NCBI GenBank assembly: GCA_040510375.1 | Contig: JBEVJC010000008.1 | Coordinates: forward strand, 124,001-188,000 | Origin: JBEVJC01 sp040510375 | Lineage (GTDB): Bacteria > Bacteroidota > Bacteroidia > Chitinophagales > Chitinophagaceae | Direction: 5' to 3' | DNA length: 64,000 nt | Shown here: positions 1-9,075 of the stretch, in pieces | How positions within the stretch are numbered: the stretch's first letter is position 1 | Layout of the letters: every line of letters starts with the position of its first letter | Made by a program: the position numbers and the translations under genes | The notes under the pieces: model-generated | Seen by the model: only the letters and a program-made list of their open reading frames with translations | The model's database searches: none | Told to the model about the DNA's origin: nothing

Positions 1-85
1 CCTTGGCCCGGAGTTCACGTCCGAGTTTAGCCATTTTCAGTGTTTCCGGTTCATTGAAGCGCTGTAGGAGCGATGATAACTGCAT
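1..85 (-). CDS. PLP-dependent class I aminotransferase, N-terminal fragment
   Basis: Only the first 28 codons are in the window; the gene continues to the left. The ATG is at 85-83 on the minus strand and the peptide begins MQLSSLLQRFNEPETLKMAK followed by LGRELRAK. Bacterial aspartate/aromatic aminotransferases of fold type I begin like this, with a short amphipathic stretch, then T-L-x-M-x-x-L-x-R-E-L-R-A, before the conserved I-x-L-S-x-G-E-P-D motif that would lie outside the window. The family call is inference from this short N-terminus, and the substrate cannot be told. A TACATTTG promoter element lies about 80 bases upstream. Confidence 0.55.
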   Translation of the reverse strand, partial: MQLSSLLQRFNEPETLKMAKLGRELRAK

Positions 86-167
86 GTTTTTGTTTATTTA
101 TAACTGGGATTAATAAAAAATCAACGTGAAGGGTTCGCCAGAATTGACGGGGCCGTAAAAACGAGTG

Positions 168-175
168 CAAATGTA
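168..175 (-). promoter_or_regulatory. Bacteroidota -7 element TACATTTG
   Basis: It matches TAnnTTTG on the minus strand, 82 bases before the aminotransferase ATG. A clear -33 TTG element is not evident. Confidence 0.4.
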
Positions 176-386
176 TGAATTGAATCATAACCGGAGGGAT
201 CCTTGTGCCTCTTACCACATAAATTTTTGAATTAAGTAACAGGCAGAACAAACATTCGTGCCCGGGACTACCAAAAGCCCTTCAATTCAGATAGTGGTGA
301 AATGCCGGGCGGAATGCCCGACCAGTACAGGTTTGGGCCCTGTTTTTCCGCCATTAAATCCAATTTAGTTTTCTTCCTGAAAACCC

Positions 387-394
387 TATCTTTG
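387..394 (+). promoter_or_regulatory. Bacteroidota -7 element TATCTTTG
   Basis: It matches TAnnTTTG in the intergenic region, 77 bases before the secDF ATG. It is identical to elements in front of several other genes in this window. Confidence 0.5.
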
Positions 395-471
395 CGATCC
401 TTTAAAAATCTGAAAGTCTGCCCGGTAGGTCCGAATCTCCGTAAGGCTTAAAACGTAAATACTAACAACGT

Positions 472-3400
472 ATGCAACTGAAAGGTTTGGTCCGGTTTTT
501 TACCATCTTCGTGATCATTTATTCCATTTACCAGCTTTCCTTTACCTGGTTTGTCCGCAATCATGAGAACAAGATGGAGGCTTCCGCAAGAGGCTTTATA
601 AAGGCCCGGTACCCCTCTGCCGCTGAAAAATTCCCGTCTAACAAAGACTCCCAGGCTATTTACCAGGAATACCTGGACAAGCTTGTGTCCGACACACTGG
701 TCAAATTATTAAAGGACAGTGACGATGAAACCATCACTTATGGGATCACCGGACCTATCAGCTATAAAAAAGCCAAATCCGAAGAGCTGAACCTTGGTCT
801 TGACCTGCAGGGCGGGATGAACGTAACCATGGAAGTGGAAATGACCGGTCTGGTAAAGGCGCTTGCCAATAACAGCAAGGATCCCCAGTTCCTCCAGGCT
901 ATCGAAAAGGCAAACCTGCGCAAAGCCAACAGCGACGCCAATTTTATCCGCCTTTTTGCAGATGAATACCAGAAGATCGCCGGTCCCAATAAATTATCCG
1001 GTCTGTTTGCGGCCAATAACAAGGGCCTGATCAAACCAGGGGATTCAGATGCATCAGTAATCCGGGTGCTTGAAGGGCAGTCGGTTCTTGCGTTTGACAA
1101 TACCTTCAAAGTACTTACTACCCGGATCGACCAGTTTGGTGTTGCCCAGCCGAATATCAACCCTGACCGCGAAAAAGGAATTATATCTGTTGAACTTCCG
1201 GGCGTACAGGATAAGGACCGTGTCCGTGCTTTCCTGCAATCAACTGCCAACCTCCAGTTCTGGGAAGTGTATAATATCGCTGAACTGAATGATAGTTACT
1301 CCAAGGCCGATGAAATTTTTTATGCCCTAAACGGTGGCAAGGCAGCAAAGGATACCACGGCTGTTAAAACACCGGTCCGCGATTCGGCTGGTGTTGGTAA
1401 GGATTCAATGGGTACTACCCTGGATTCACTCGGCAGCCCTGATACCAACGGACAGTTAAGCCAGCTTGGCGGCGACAGTTTACCCGCAACAGCGGCCGTG
1501 GTTGATGAAGCAGCCGATGCCAAAAAACATTTATACGGATGGTTCGCACCAATTCCTCCACAGCAGGATCCGAAAACCGGTAAACCTGTTTACAGCGCAG
1601 CAATTGGTGCTGTACTGATCAAGGATACAGCCCGTGTGCGTGAGATCCTCAATATTCCCGCTGTCCGCGCAGCATTCCCTTCACAGCTTGTCTGGATGTA
1701 TGGCAAACCGGAGCGTGACAAGGACGGAAAACAAAGCAAGTACCTTTCCCTTTACGGTATCAAGACCTTCGGTCGTGATAAAGCTAAACTCGAAGGTGAT
1801 GTGATCACCAGCGCGCGGGCTGATTTCAACCAGACCAACCGTGCTGAAGTGAATATGGATATGAACGAGCTGGGAAGACGCGAATGGGCAAAACTTACAG
1901 AAGCAAATATTGGAAAACCCATTGCCATTGTTCTTGATAATATCGTTTACTCTGCTCCGAATGTTAACCAGAAAATTGACGGCGGTACTTCGCAAATCAG
2001 TGGTGGATTTACCATTGAAGAAGCGCAGGACCTTGCGAAAATCCTGGAAGCGGGTAAATTACCAGCACCTGCCAAGATTGTGCAGGAGCAAACAGTAGGG
2101 CCAACACTGGGTAGCGAAGCTATCCGTGGTGGAGCCATGGCATTCGGTATCTCCTTCCTTGTGATCTTTATCCTGATGCTGGTTTATTATAATACCAGCG
2201 GATGGGTAGCCAATATCGCACTTATCCTGAACCTGCTGTTTACTGTGGGGATCCTTGCCGGACTGGGTGCCACACTGACGGCTCCTGGTATCGCAGGTCT
2301 GGTTCTTACAATCGGTATGGCTGTGGATACCAACGTAATTATTTACGAGCGGATCAAGGAGGAACTGGAAAAAGGTAAAAGTTATCTTACAGCGGTTAAT
2401 GAAGGTTACAAGCGTTCATTACCACCGGTACTCGATGGTCACATCACTACCCTGCTTACTGCAATAATCCTGTTTTACTTCGGACTGGGACCTGTGAAAG
2501 GTTTCGCCACCACGCAGATTATTGGTATCCTCCTGTCTTTATTCTGCGGTATCCTGGTGAGCCGCTGGATCACGGATATTTTTATCGGAAGGAAAGTACA
2601 GCTGAAATACTTTACCACAGTATCACGCAAGATTTTTAAACATGCGAAATACAAATTCATTGAATTCCGCAAGGTTGCCTATATTATTTCTTTTGTAGTA
2701 CTCGGACTGGGTATCGCGTCCTTCTTCTATGGTTTCGACTATGGTGTGGAGTTCGATGGTGGCCGCAGTTATACCGTACGTTTCGACAAGTCGGTTGCAA
2801 AGGATATTGAGAATATGCGCGAGGAACTGAAAGGAGTATTTGACGGGGAGAATGCACAGATCAAAACGGTTGGTGATGCGGCTACGCTTGATATTACCAC
2901 TGCCTACCTGATCGAAGACACAAAACCCCAGACCGATAAAGTGGTCTCCCAGAAGATGTATGGCGGCCTGAAGAAATACCTGCCGGCCAATATGACCTTT
3001 GAAGCATTTGATGCAGGTCAGGGTAATCTCGGAAAGGTTGGTTCAAAGACCGTACTTCCCACTATCTCTGATGACCTTAAACAAGGCGCGGTAAAAGCGA
3101 TCGTGTTTGCAATGTTCGTGATCTTCCTGTATATCTTTATCCGTTTCCGCGACTGGAGATATTCACTTGGAACCATCGTCGCATTGTTGCATGACGTATT
3201 GGTAACCCTTATCGTATTCTCGTTCGCACGCAATATTGTAAACTTCCCGCTGGAGATCGATCAGCACTTCATCGCAGCCATCCTGACCGTTATAGGGTTT
3301 TCGATGAATGATACGGTGATCATCTTTGACCGGATCCGGGAAGACCGCAGGTTGTATCCAACAGCGCCGCTGTCAGAGACAATCAACCGCGCGATCAATG

Positions 3401-3648
3401 AAACACTTAGCCGGACCGTAATGACATCGTTGACTGTATTCCTTACTATCCTGATCCTGTTCCTGGTGGGTGGTGAAGTAACAAGGGGCTTCGCATTCGC
3501 GATGCTGATCGGTGTAATTACCGGTATTTATTCTTCCGTATTTGTGGCTGCTCCGATCCTCCTGGATCTTACCAGTAAGAAAAAACCTAAAAGTGCGGCA
3601 AGTTCAGCCAGCTCCACTCTGGTGAAGCCCGTTGTTAACCCACGTTAA
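472..3648 (+). CDS. secDF: Protein translocase SecDF, fused SecD and SecF
   Basis: This inner-membrane RND-like subunit of the Sec machinery uses proton motive force to pull exported proteins across the membrane. At 1058 residues it contains SecD and SecF in one chain, as is usual in Bacteroidota. There is an N-terminal membrane helix (residues 7-27), the SecD motif DLQGG at 111-115, a large periplasmic domain, a first six-helix block with VDTNVIIYERI, then the SecF start (VEFDGGRSYTVRF) and a second block with NDTVIIFDRIRE. A serine/threonine/alanine-rich insertion near residues 290-345 interrupts the periplasmic domain; I take it for a flexible loop. The gene ends at a strong terminator shared with the convergent iron-sulfur gene. 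Confidence 0.97.
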   Translation: MQLKGLVRFFTIFVIIYSIYQLSFTWFVRNHENKMEASARGFIKARYPSAAEKFPSNKDSQAIYQEYLDKLVSDTLVKLLKDSDDETITYGITGPISYKKAKSEELNLGLDLQGGMNVTMEVEMTGLVKALANNSKDPQFLQAIEKANLRKANSDANFIRLFADEYQKIAGPNKLSGLFAANNKGLIKPGDSDASVIRVLEGQSVLAFDNTFKVLTTRIDQFGVAQPNINPDREKGIISVELPGVQDKDRVRAFLQSTANLQFWEVYNIAELNDSYSKADEIFYALNGGKAAKDTTAVKTPVRDSAGVGKDSMGTTLDSLGSPDTNGQLSQLGGDSLPATAAVVDEAADAKKHLYGWFAPIPPQQDPKTGKPVYSAAIGAVLIKDTARVREILNIPAVRAAFPSQLVWMYGKPERDKDGKQSKYLSLYGIKTFGRDKAKLEGDVITSARADFNQTNRAEVNMDMNELGRREWAKLTEANIGKPIAIVLDNIVYSAPNVNQKIDGGTSQISGGFTIEEAQDLAKILEAGKLPAPAKIVQEQTVGPTLGSEAIRGGAMAFGISFLVIFILMLVYYNTSGWVANIALILNLLFTVGILAGLGATLTAPGIAGLVLTIGMAVDTNVIIYERIKEELEKGKSYLTAVNEGYKRSLPPVLDGHITTLLTAIILFYFGLGPVKGFATTQIIGILLSLFCGILVSRWITDIFIGRKVQLKYFTTVSRKIFKHAKYKFIEFRKVAYIISFVVLGLGIASFFYGFDYGVEFDGGRSYTVRFDKSVAKDIENMREELKGVFDGENAQIKTVGDAATLDITTAYLIEDTKPQTDKVVSQKMYGGLKKYLPANMTFEAFDAGQGNLGKVGSKTVLPTISDDLKQGAVKAIVFAMFVIFLYIFIRFRDWRYSLGTIVALLHDVLVTLIVFSFARNIVNFPLEIDQHFIAAILTVIGFSMNDTVIIFDRIREDRRLYPTAPLSETINRAINETLSRTVMTSLTVFLTILILFLVGGEVTRGFAFAMLIGVITGIYSSVFVAAPILLDLTSKKKPKSAASSASSTLVKPVVNPR

Positions 3649-3663
3649 GCAACTGATATTTAT

Positions 3664-3698
3664 TAAAAAAAAGGCCCGTCGTTTGACGGGCTTTTTTT
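3664..3698. terminator. Bidirectional rho-independent terminator
   Basis: GCCCGTC (3674-3680) and GACGGGC (3685-3691) form a perfect 7-bp stem around a GTTT loop. An A-run lies on the left and a seven-T run on the right. It can end secDF on the plus strand and the IscA-type gene on the minus strand. Confidence 0.9.
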
Positions 3699-3724
3699 AT
3701 TTCAGGGCGAAATTCAAATCGTTG

Positions 3725-4069
3725 TTATACTGCAAAACTGGTCCCGCAACCGCAGGTATTACTGGCGTTGGGATTCTGGAAGGTAAAACCACGGTTGTTC
3801 AGTCCATCCTGCCAATCGATCTCCATTCCATGAAGATACAACCCGTGCGAACGGTTCATGATACAGGGAATACCTTCGATTTCAAAGGTCTGGTCCTCTT
3901 CCTTCGGATCGTCAAAACCCAGGATATAACTCATTCCCGAGCAGCCACCTCCTTTTACACCCACACGTAATTTCTGTGTATGGTTGAAATCCTCTTTCTC
4001 CATCAGTTTCCTGATTTCTTTCACGGCGCCCACGGTAAATGTTACCGGTGTCATTAATGCTGTTTCCAT
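3725..4069 (-). CDS. HesB/IscA/ErpA family iron-sulfur cluster assembly protein
   Basis: This A-type carrier holds Fe-S clusters or iron and passes them to apo-proteins in the cytoplasm. The 114-residue length is typical. The three invariant cysteines are present: one in GGGCSGMSY and two in the C-terminal CGCGTSF. The gene is monocistronic and convergent with secDF, with no suf or isc genes beside it, so whether it acts as IscA, SufA or ErpA cannot be decided. A near-consensus TATCTTTT lies shortly upstream on the minus strand. Confidence 0.93.
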   Translation of the reverse strand: METALMTPVTFTVGAVKEIRKLMEKEDFNHTQKLRVGVKGGGCSGMSYILGFDDPKEEDQTFEIEGIPCIMNRSHGLYLHGMEIDWQDGLNNRGFTFQNPNASNTCGCGTSFAV

Positions 4070-4121
4070 ATGGTAAAACTACAAAAAAGATAAGGATTAG
4101 TTCATTGAGCTCCGATCTCCC

Positions 4122-4129
4122 TATTTTTG
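4122..4129 (+). promoter_or_regulatory. Bacteroidota -7 element TATTTTTG
   Basis: It matches TAnnTTTG, 18 bases before the ATG at 4148. It could drive the small membrane-anchored protein and the mutase gene behind it. Confidence 0.55.
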
Positions 4130-4147
4130 CTCCAATAAATACTGAGT

Positions 4148-4663
4148 ATGGATCAGCAATCGATCGGTCTTATCATTTCAATTCTCGCATTCATTGTAGC
4201 TACGTTTGGCATTTACCTGGTAAACGATCTTCGCAAAAGAACCGAACTGGCCAGCTCAAAGGCCGAAAACCATTCAACCCGCCCACTGCAGTTACAGGCT
4301 TATGAGCGACTTGTAGTCCTGGCTGAAAGGATCTCCATGCCAAATCTTATCAGCCGTGTCAATACCTCAGGCCTCAGCGCCCGCGAAATGCAATCACTTC
4401 TGACAGAAAGTATCAGGCAGGAATATGAATACAATACCTCACAGCAAATCTATGTAAGCCCTGTAGCCTGGGAAGCAGTGAGCAACCTGAAGGAACAGAA
4501 TATGCTGATCATTAACCAGGTTGCCGGAGTCCTTGCAGCCGAAGCTACCGGCACTGATCTCAACAGGGCCCTGCTGGAATTTGTAATGACACAACGCAAG
4601 GGCACATTACATAGCATTGTCCTTGAAGCCCTGAACTATGAGGCAAAAAAAATAATGAGATAG
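4148..4663 (+). CDS. Conserved membrane-anchored protein of unknown function
   Basis: The 171-residue protein has one N-terminal membrane helix (about residues 6-26) and a soluble, mostly helical remainder containing LQAYERLVVLAERI, SAREMQSLLTESIRQEYEYN and SQQIYVSPVAWEAV. I recognise this pattern as a Bacteroidota family of unknown function, probably the one labelled DUF7935 (from memory). The cytoplasmic part would face inward behind the anchor. It lies 43 bases upstream of the mutase and may share its transcript, but nothing in the sequence links the two functions. Confidence 0.8.
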   Translation: MDQQSIGLIISILAFIVATFGIYLVNDLRKRTELASSKAENHSTRPLQLQAYERLVVLAERISMPNLISRVNTSGLSAREMQSLLTESIRQEYEYNTSQQIYVSPVAWEAVSNLKEQNMLIINQVAGVLAAEATGTDLNRALLEFVMTQRKGTLHSIVLEALNYEAKKIMR

Positions 4664-4706
4664 CGGAGCTCCGGTCCTTTATTTCGTCCGCTGAAAACTG
4701 ACTGCC

Positions 4707-6272
4707 ATGAATGAAAAGAAATACCTGACCGACAGCGGCATCGAAATAAACGAGATTTATAAAACTATCCGCGCTTCGCAGGGAGAATATCCAATTGGCG
4801 AGCCAGGTGAATATCCGTTTACACGCGGCATCCAGCCGGATATGTACCGGGGCAAACCCTGGACCATGCGGCAATACGCAGGTTTTTCCACCGCAGAAGA
4901 AAGTAATAAACGCTATCACTACCTGCTTTCACAGGGAGTAATGGGATTGAGTGTGGCATTTGATCTTCCCACCCAGATCGGATACGATAGCGATCATGCC
5001 CTGGCAGAAGGCGAAGTGGGAAAGGTAGGTGTTGCGATCGACAGCCTGGACGATATGGAAGCATTGTTCAAAGGAATTCCGCTGGCAGAGGTCAGTACCT
5101 CAATGACGATCAATGCCACCGGGTTCATACTGCTGTCGCTTTATGTGGCACTTGCCAAACGGCAGGGTGCCGACCTGTCCCGCCTCACGGGCACCATACA
5201 GAATGATATCCTGAAAGAATATGCAGCGCGTGGCACATATATCTATCCGCCCAAACCTTCGATGCGGATCATCACCGATATTTTTGAATATTGTGCAACC
5301 GACCTGCCCAGATGGAATACCATTTCTATCAGTGGTTATCATATCCGTGAAGCAGGATCAACGGCGGTACAGGAAATTGCGTTTACGCTCAGTAATGGTA
5401 AGGCTTATGTACAGGCAGCACTGGAAAAGGGGCTGGATATAAATGTATTTGGTAAACGGCTTTCCTTTTTTTTCAACGCACATAACGACCTGTTTGAAGA
5501 AGTGGCCAAGTTCCGCGCTGCGCGCCGCATGTGGGCGAAGATCATGAAGGGTCTTGGTGCCACCGACCCCAAAGCAATGATGCTTCGTTTCCATTCGCAA
5601 ACAGGAGGCAGCACCCTTACCGCACAACAACCATTGAATAATATAACAAGGGTAACCGTGCAGACACTGGCTGCCGTGCTTGGCGGCACGCAGTCGCTCC
5701 ATACCAATGGGTATGATGAAGCATTGAGCCTGCCAACAGAAGAGGCTGCCCGCATTGCCTTGAGAACCCAGCAGATTGTTGCATTTGAAAGTGGGGTACC
5801 TTCTACAGTTGATCCGCTGGCCGGATCCTATTTCGTGGAAACACTGACCAATGAAGTGGAAGCCGCGGCATGGGATATTATTGCCCGGATTGATGCGATG
5901 GGTGGCAGTGTATCAGCAATTGAACAGGGGTATATCCAGGATGAGATAGCGCGGAGTGCGTACGATTTCCAGCGAAAAGTGGAACGCGGGGAGAAGATCA
6001 TTGTAGGAGTAAACAAATTCCAGGTTACAGATGATACAAAGATCCCCGGCTTCCGGATAGACGATTCGATCAGACAGGTGCAATCAGAAAAATTACAGGC
6101 ACTCAGGAGCAACCGCAATCACGGAAAATGCGAACAGCTACTCCAGACCCTCAATGATAAAGCAGCAGGTACGGAGAATATTATCCCTGCTGTAATTGAA
6201 GCGGTGGAAAATAAATGTACACTTGGGGAAATAGCAGATACCCTGCGCGAAGTGTATGGTGAATACCGCTAA
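4707..6272 (+). CDS. Methylmalonyl-CoA mutase, catalytic (large) subunit without B12 domain
   Basis: The enzyme interconverts succinyl-CoA and (R)-methylmalonyl-CoA by a cobalamin radical mechanism. At 521 residues the protein covers only the substrate-binding TIM barrel; the C-terminal B12-binding domain of the one-chain enzyme is absent and must come from a separate small subunit, which is not in this window. RQYAGFS near residue 57, PPKPSMRI near 190 and SGYHIREAG carry the tyrosine, arginine and histidine expected of a methylmalonyl-CoA mutase. Isobutyryl-CoA mutases have phenylalanine and glutamine at the first two positions, as I recall. The ATG at 4707 gives a full N-terminus. No cobalamin riboswitch fits in the 43-base gap upstream. 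Confidence 0.9.
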   Translation: MNEKKYLTDSGIEINEIYKTIRASQGEYPIGEPGEYPFTRGIQPDMYRGKPWTMRQYAGFSTAEESNKRYHYLLSQGVMGLSVAFDLPTQIGYDSDHALAEGEVGKVGVAIDSLDDMEALFKGIPLAEVSTSMTINATGFILLSLYVALAKRQGADLSRLTGTIQNDILKEYAARGTYIYPPKPSMRIITDIFEYCATDLPRWNTISISGYHIREAGSTAVQEIAFTLSNGKAYVQAALEKGLDINVFGKRLSFFFNAHNDLFEEVAKFRAARRMWAKIMKGLGATDPKAMMLRFHSQTGGSTLTAQQPLNNITRVTVQTLAAVLGGTQSLHTNGYDEALSLPTEEAARIALRTQQIVAFESGVPSTVDPLAGSYFVETLTNEVEAAAWDIIARIDAMGGSVSAIEQGYIQDEIARSAYDFQRKVERGEKIIVGVNKFQVTDDTKIPGFRIDDSIRQVQSEKLQALRSNRNHGKCEQLLQTLNDKAAGTENIIPAVIEAVENKCTLGEIADTLREVYGEYR

Positions 6273-6407
6273 ACGAATATTAGTGTAGTTTATTTACCCC
6301 AGTTAAAGGGGTTATGACGGAAAGCTTTCTTACCGGATCAACGGAATCCGCCCCTGTAACGGATCGGCTTGTGTTTTGTATGCACTGCGTAAACAAAAAC
6401 TATAAAT

Positions 6408-6626
6408 ATGAAAACAGCCGGTATCATCCTGATCATTGCGGGGATCGCCATGCTTATCTTCCGTGGATTCAGTGTACAGACCGAAAAAACTGTTGTTGAC
6501 GCAGGACCGATCGAAATCAACAAAAAGGAAAATAAGTGGGTAGGCTGGCCTGTATATGCAGGTGCTATTGCCGTTGTTGCCGGTGTTGCGCTGGTTCTGG
6601 GTAGCCGCAAAAAAGCCGGAGCGTAG
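6408..6626 (+). CDS. Small two-helix membrane protein, unknown function
   Basis: The 72-residue protein has hydrophobic segments at about 3-20 and 48-66. They are separated by a charged loop containing TEKTVVDAGPIEINKKENK, and the tail ends in SRKK. The layout is a helical hairpin in the inner membrane. I believe similar short proteins are common in Bacteroidota, but I know no function. It stands alone between the mutase and glnS, with 135 bases of upstream sequence. Confidence 0.75.
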   Translation: MKTAGIILIIAGIAMLIFRGFSVQTEKTVVDAGPIEINKKENKWVGWPVYAGAIAVVAGVALVLGSRKKAGA

Positions 6627-6728
6627 GGCATCCCTCGACAAAATATGAAGTTAAAGTCCGTCAAATGACACAGCGGCAGGAACGGTAACAGCAGGAACAA
6701 CTGAAGATTTAGCTCCTGCCGATACCGT

Positions 6729-8414
6729 TTATTTCTTTTGTCCCGGTTTCACATCTGGTTTCCAGCCGTCTTTAAGCCCAACCGTACGGTTGAATACCAT
6801 TCCACTGGTGCTGCTGTCCTTGTCCAGCGTAAAATATCCTTTCCGGATAAACTGGAAGGGCTGTTCAAAGGAGGCAGTTTTGAGTGTCGGTTCCATAAAG
6901 GCGGCCTTGACTGTTACCAGTGAAGCCGGATTGATATAATCCTGGAACTCCCCTTCCTCAGATGAAGGATCTTCCACTTTAAATAACCGGTCGTACAAAC
7001 GCACTTCAGCCGTGATCGCGTGTTTGACACTCACCCAGTGCAGTGTACCCTTTACATTGATACCTGAACTGTCAGCACCGCTTTTGCTTTCGGGAATATA
7101 TGTACAATGTAATTCAGTAACTAATCCATTGCTGTCCTTCACCACTTCATCACAACGGATAATATAGGCAGATTTCAGCCGCACCATCTGCCCGGGAGCA
7201 AGACGGAAATATTTTTTTGGCGGGTTTTCCATAAAGTCTTCCCGCTCTATATAAAGCTCGCCGGAGAATGGTATCTCGCGTTCACCGGTCGTTGGATCTT
7301 CAGGATTGTTTTCACTCAACAGCATTTCCTCCCCGGCAGTATAATTGGTAAGCACAATCTTTAGTGGGTCAAATACCACCATACGCCTCAACGCTTTTTT
7401 ATTGAGGTCTTCCCGCACAAAAAATTCAAGCAGGCCTACGTCAACAATATTGTCGCGTTTGGCGATCCCTACCCTGTCGCAGAACTCACGGATAGCTGCT
7501 GCGGTATACCCTCTTCTTCTCATGCCACTGATTGTCGGCATACGTGGATCATCCCATCCATCAACATATTTTTCAGTAACCAGTTGTTTTAATTTACGTT
7601 TACTCATCACCGTATAGGTGAGGTTGCGGCGCGCAAACTCATACTGGTGTGATGGATAGATGTCCAGTTTTTCAATCAGCCAGTCGTATAACTCGCGGTG
7701 GGGAACAAATTCAAGCGTGCAGATAGAATGGGTGATATGTTCAATGGAATCTGATTGGCCATGAGCAAAATCATACATGGGATAAATGCACCATTTATCA
7801 CCCGTACGATGGTGATGGGCATGTTTGATCCGGTACAGGATCGGATCCCGCATCAGCATATTGGGATGGGCCATATCTATTTTGGCCCGGAGGGTGCGGC
7901 TGCCGTCGGCGAACACACCGGCTTTCATCTGTTCAAACAATTCCAGGTTTTCTTCGATATTGCGGTTGCGGGAAGAACTGGCGCGTCCGGGTTCGGTAGG
8001 TGTGCCCTTCATTTCTGCAATTTCTTCGGAACTGCTGTCGTCCACATATGCCAGCCCTGCCTTAATAAGTTTTACGGCAAACTGGTACAGGGTATCAAAA
8101 TAATCAGAGGCATATAATTCGTTCTTCCATTCAAATCCAAGCCAGCGCACATCCCCCTTGATACTTTCCACATATTCTGTTTCTTCAGTAACGGGGTTGG
8201 TATCGTCAAAACGCAGGTTGGTATATCCGCCGTAACGGGCGGTGAGACCGAAATTCAGGCAGATGCTGGTGGCATGCCCGATATGCAGGTATCCATTGGG
8301 CTCGGGGGGAAAGCGGGTAACAATCGATTTGTATTTACCACTCTTCAGATCGTCCTCAATAATTTCTTCCAGGAAATTCAGGCTTCTTTCTTCTTTTTTA
8401 ACTTCTTCTGACAT
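6729..8414 (-). CDS. glnS: Glutaminyl-tRNA synthetase
   Basis: It charges tRNA-Gln with glutamine in the cytoplasm. Class I signatures are present: RFPPEPNGYLHIGHA near the N-terminus (HIGH motif) and VMSKRKLKQLV as the KMSKS-type loop. The C-terminal anticodon-binding barrels follow, giving 561 residues, close to the usual 550. The reading frame is open for 43 more codons upstream, but that extension overlaps the next gene, looks unlike protein and would begin before the promoter. The start at 8414 (MSEEVKK) is chosen because TATCTTTG ends only four bases before it. The transcript is therefore probably leaderless. Confidence 0.96.
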   Translation of the reverse strand: MSEEVKKEERSLNFLEEIIEDDLKSGKYKSIVTRFPPEPNGYLHIGHATSICLNFGLTARYGGYTNLRFDDTNPVTEETEYVESIKGDVRWLGFEWKNELYASDYFDTLYQFAVKLIKAGLAYVDDSSSEEIAEMKGTPTEPGRASSSRNRNIEENLELFEQMKAGVFADGSRTLRAKIDMAHPNMLMRDPILYRIKHAHHHRTGDKWCIYPMYDFAHGQSDSIEHITHSICTLEFVPHRELYDWLIEKLDIYPSHQYEFARRNLTYTVMSKRKLKQLVTEKYVDGWDDPRMPTISGMRRRGYTAAAIREFCDRVGIAKRDNIVDVGLLEFFVREDLNKKALRRMVVFDPLKIVLTNYTAGEEMLLSENNPEDPTTGEREIPFSGELYIEREDFMENPPKKYFRLAPGQMVRLKSAYIIRCDEVVKDSNGLVTELHCTYIPESKSGADSSGINVKGTLHWVSVKHAITAEVRLYDRLFKVEDPSSEEGEFQDYINPASLVTVKAAFMEPTLKTASFEQPFQFIRKGYFTLDKDSSTSGMVFNRTVGLKDGWKPDVKPGQKK

Positions 8415-8418
8415 GTGG

Positions 8419-8426
8419 CAAAGATA
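8419..8426 (-). promoter_or_regulatory. -7 element TATCTTTG directly before glnS
   Basis: Its last base is four bases from the glnS ATG. With transcription starting a few bases after this element, as usual in Bacteroidota, the mRNA would begin at or next to the start codon. Confidence 0.6.
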
Positions 8427-8460
8427 AGAAACGGCAGGGCTGGCGGGGACCTCATACTGC

Positions 8461-8488
8461 AAAAAAAAACCCGCCATTGGGGCAGGTT
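8461..8488 (-). terminator. Rho-independent terminator after the small gene at 8512
   Basis: Read on the minus strand, AACCTGCC and GGCGGGTT pair over 8 bp with one G-T wobble around a CCAAT loop. A run of nine T follows (8469-8461). It separates the small upstream gene from glnS. Confidence 0.8.
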
Positions 8489-8511
8489 GGAATAATAAGA
8501 CGTTTAACTGT

Positions 8512-8763
8512 TCAGTTATCGTTCTCGTTGCTGTAGAATCCAAGTTCCGACATGATTACGGTTGGACTCGTGTAGTTGAACAAGGTGTTGCTGATCAGGT
8601 CCTGCAGCTCCTGGCGGCTCGCAAAAAACGACTCATCCTGCTGCGAAATCTTAAAAGAATTGATCTTGAAGAAAGCCAATAATGATGTTTGTAACAAGTG
8701 GTCTTCAGTCATTTGGTACTCCTCGGCAATATGTGCCTGGTCGTTGTAGAAAAGCTGGTTCAT
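8512..8763 (-). CDS. Small hypothetical protein
   Basis: The chosen start gives 83 residues beginning MNQLFYNDQAHIAEEYQMTE. An upstream ATG at 8847 would add 28 residues with little protein character. The product is soluble, acidic, probably alpha-helical and has no recognisable motif. It has its own terminator just downstream, which supports it as a real transcription unit. I cannot assign a function. Confidence 0.55.
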   Translation of the reverse strand: MNQLFYNDQAHIAEEYQMTEDHLLQTSLLAFFKINSFKISQQDESFFASRQELQDLISNTLFNYTSPTVIMSELGFYSNENDN

Positions 8764-8872
8764 TCGTTCGGATTTTGGTTTTAAAGGATTGGATTCGGGT
8801 GATAAACGATATGAAATAAGTGAAAATTGTGCAGGATGCGAATTCAACTTACATAAGCGGTGGTTAAAACGT

Positions 8873-8904
8873 AGAAAACCGGCGTATAATACGGCCGGTT
8901 TTCT
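8873..8904. terminator. Strong inverted repeat, possible bidirectional terminator
   Basis: AGAAAACCGGC (8873-8883) and GCCGGTTTTCT (8894-8904) are a perfect 11-bp inverted repeat. The spacer can pair four further bases. The arms end in A-rich and T-rich sequence, but there is no long T-run, so termination is only likely. Confidence 0.5.
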
Positions 8905-8984
8905 GTATAACTACGATTATTGACTGCAATACGCGTTTGTTAACACTTTAAACTTGCAGATTCAGTTCTGTTTACTGTTGGTAA

Positions 8985-9075
8985 CATCCGGGATGAATTC
9001 ATCCATGGCGAACGCAAACACATTCGCATCCGGGATTAACTCATCTGAGGCGGACGCAAACACATTCAATCCGGG
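8985..9075. repeat. 42-base tandem repeat, two copies plus a 7-base remnant
   Basis: Copies at 8985-9026 and 9027-9068 agree at 35 of 42 positions, and ATCCGGG starts a third at 9069. The unit is 14 codons and stays open on both strands, so it keeps a reading frame. Confidence 0.8.

Larger units (their letters stand above)
86..471. other. Divergent intergenic region without a gene
   Basis: This 386-base stretch separates the leftward aminotransferase from rightward secDF. It holds one candidate -7 element for each gene and a small inverted repeat (CGGGC at 306-310, GCCCG at 316-320). I see no convincing open frame or structured RNA. Confidence 0.6.

Noticed and set aside
762..1250. 162-codon open frame antisense to secDF
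   Set aside because: The sequence is serine/leucine-rich with random character and the opposite strand encodes a certain SecD domain.
4664..4706. Cobalamin riboswitch upstream of the mutase gene
   Set aside because: The gap is 43 bases, far too short for this RNA, and no B12-box-like sequence is present.
8415..8543. 43-codon N-terminal extension of GlnRS
   Set aside because: It overlaps the upstream gene and its terminator, lies before the promoter element and has no GlnRS-like sequence.
8985..9068. Possible CRISPR array
   Set aside because: Only two directly abutting copies with seven mismatches and no spacers; it is a tandem repeat.
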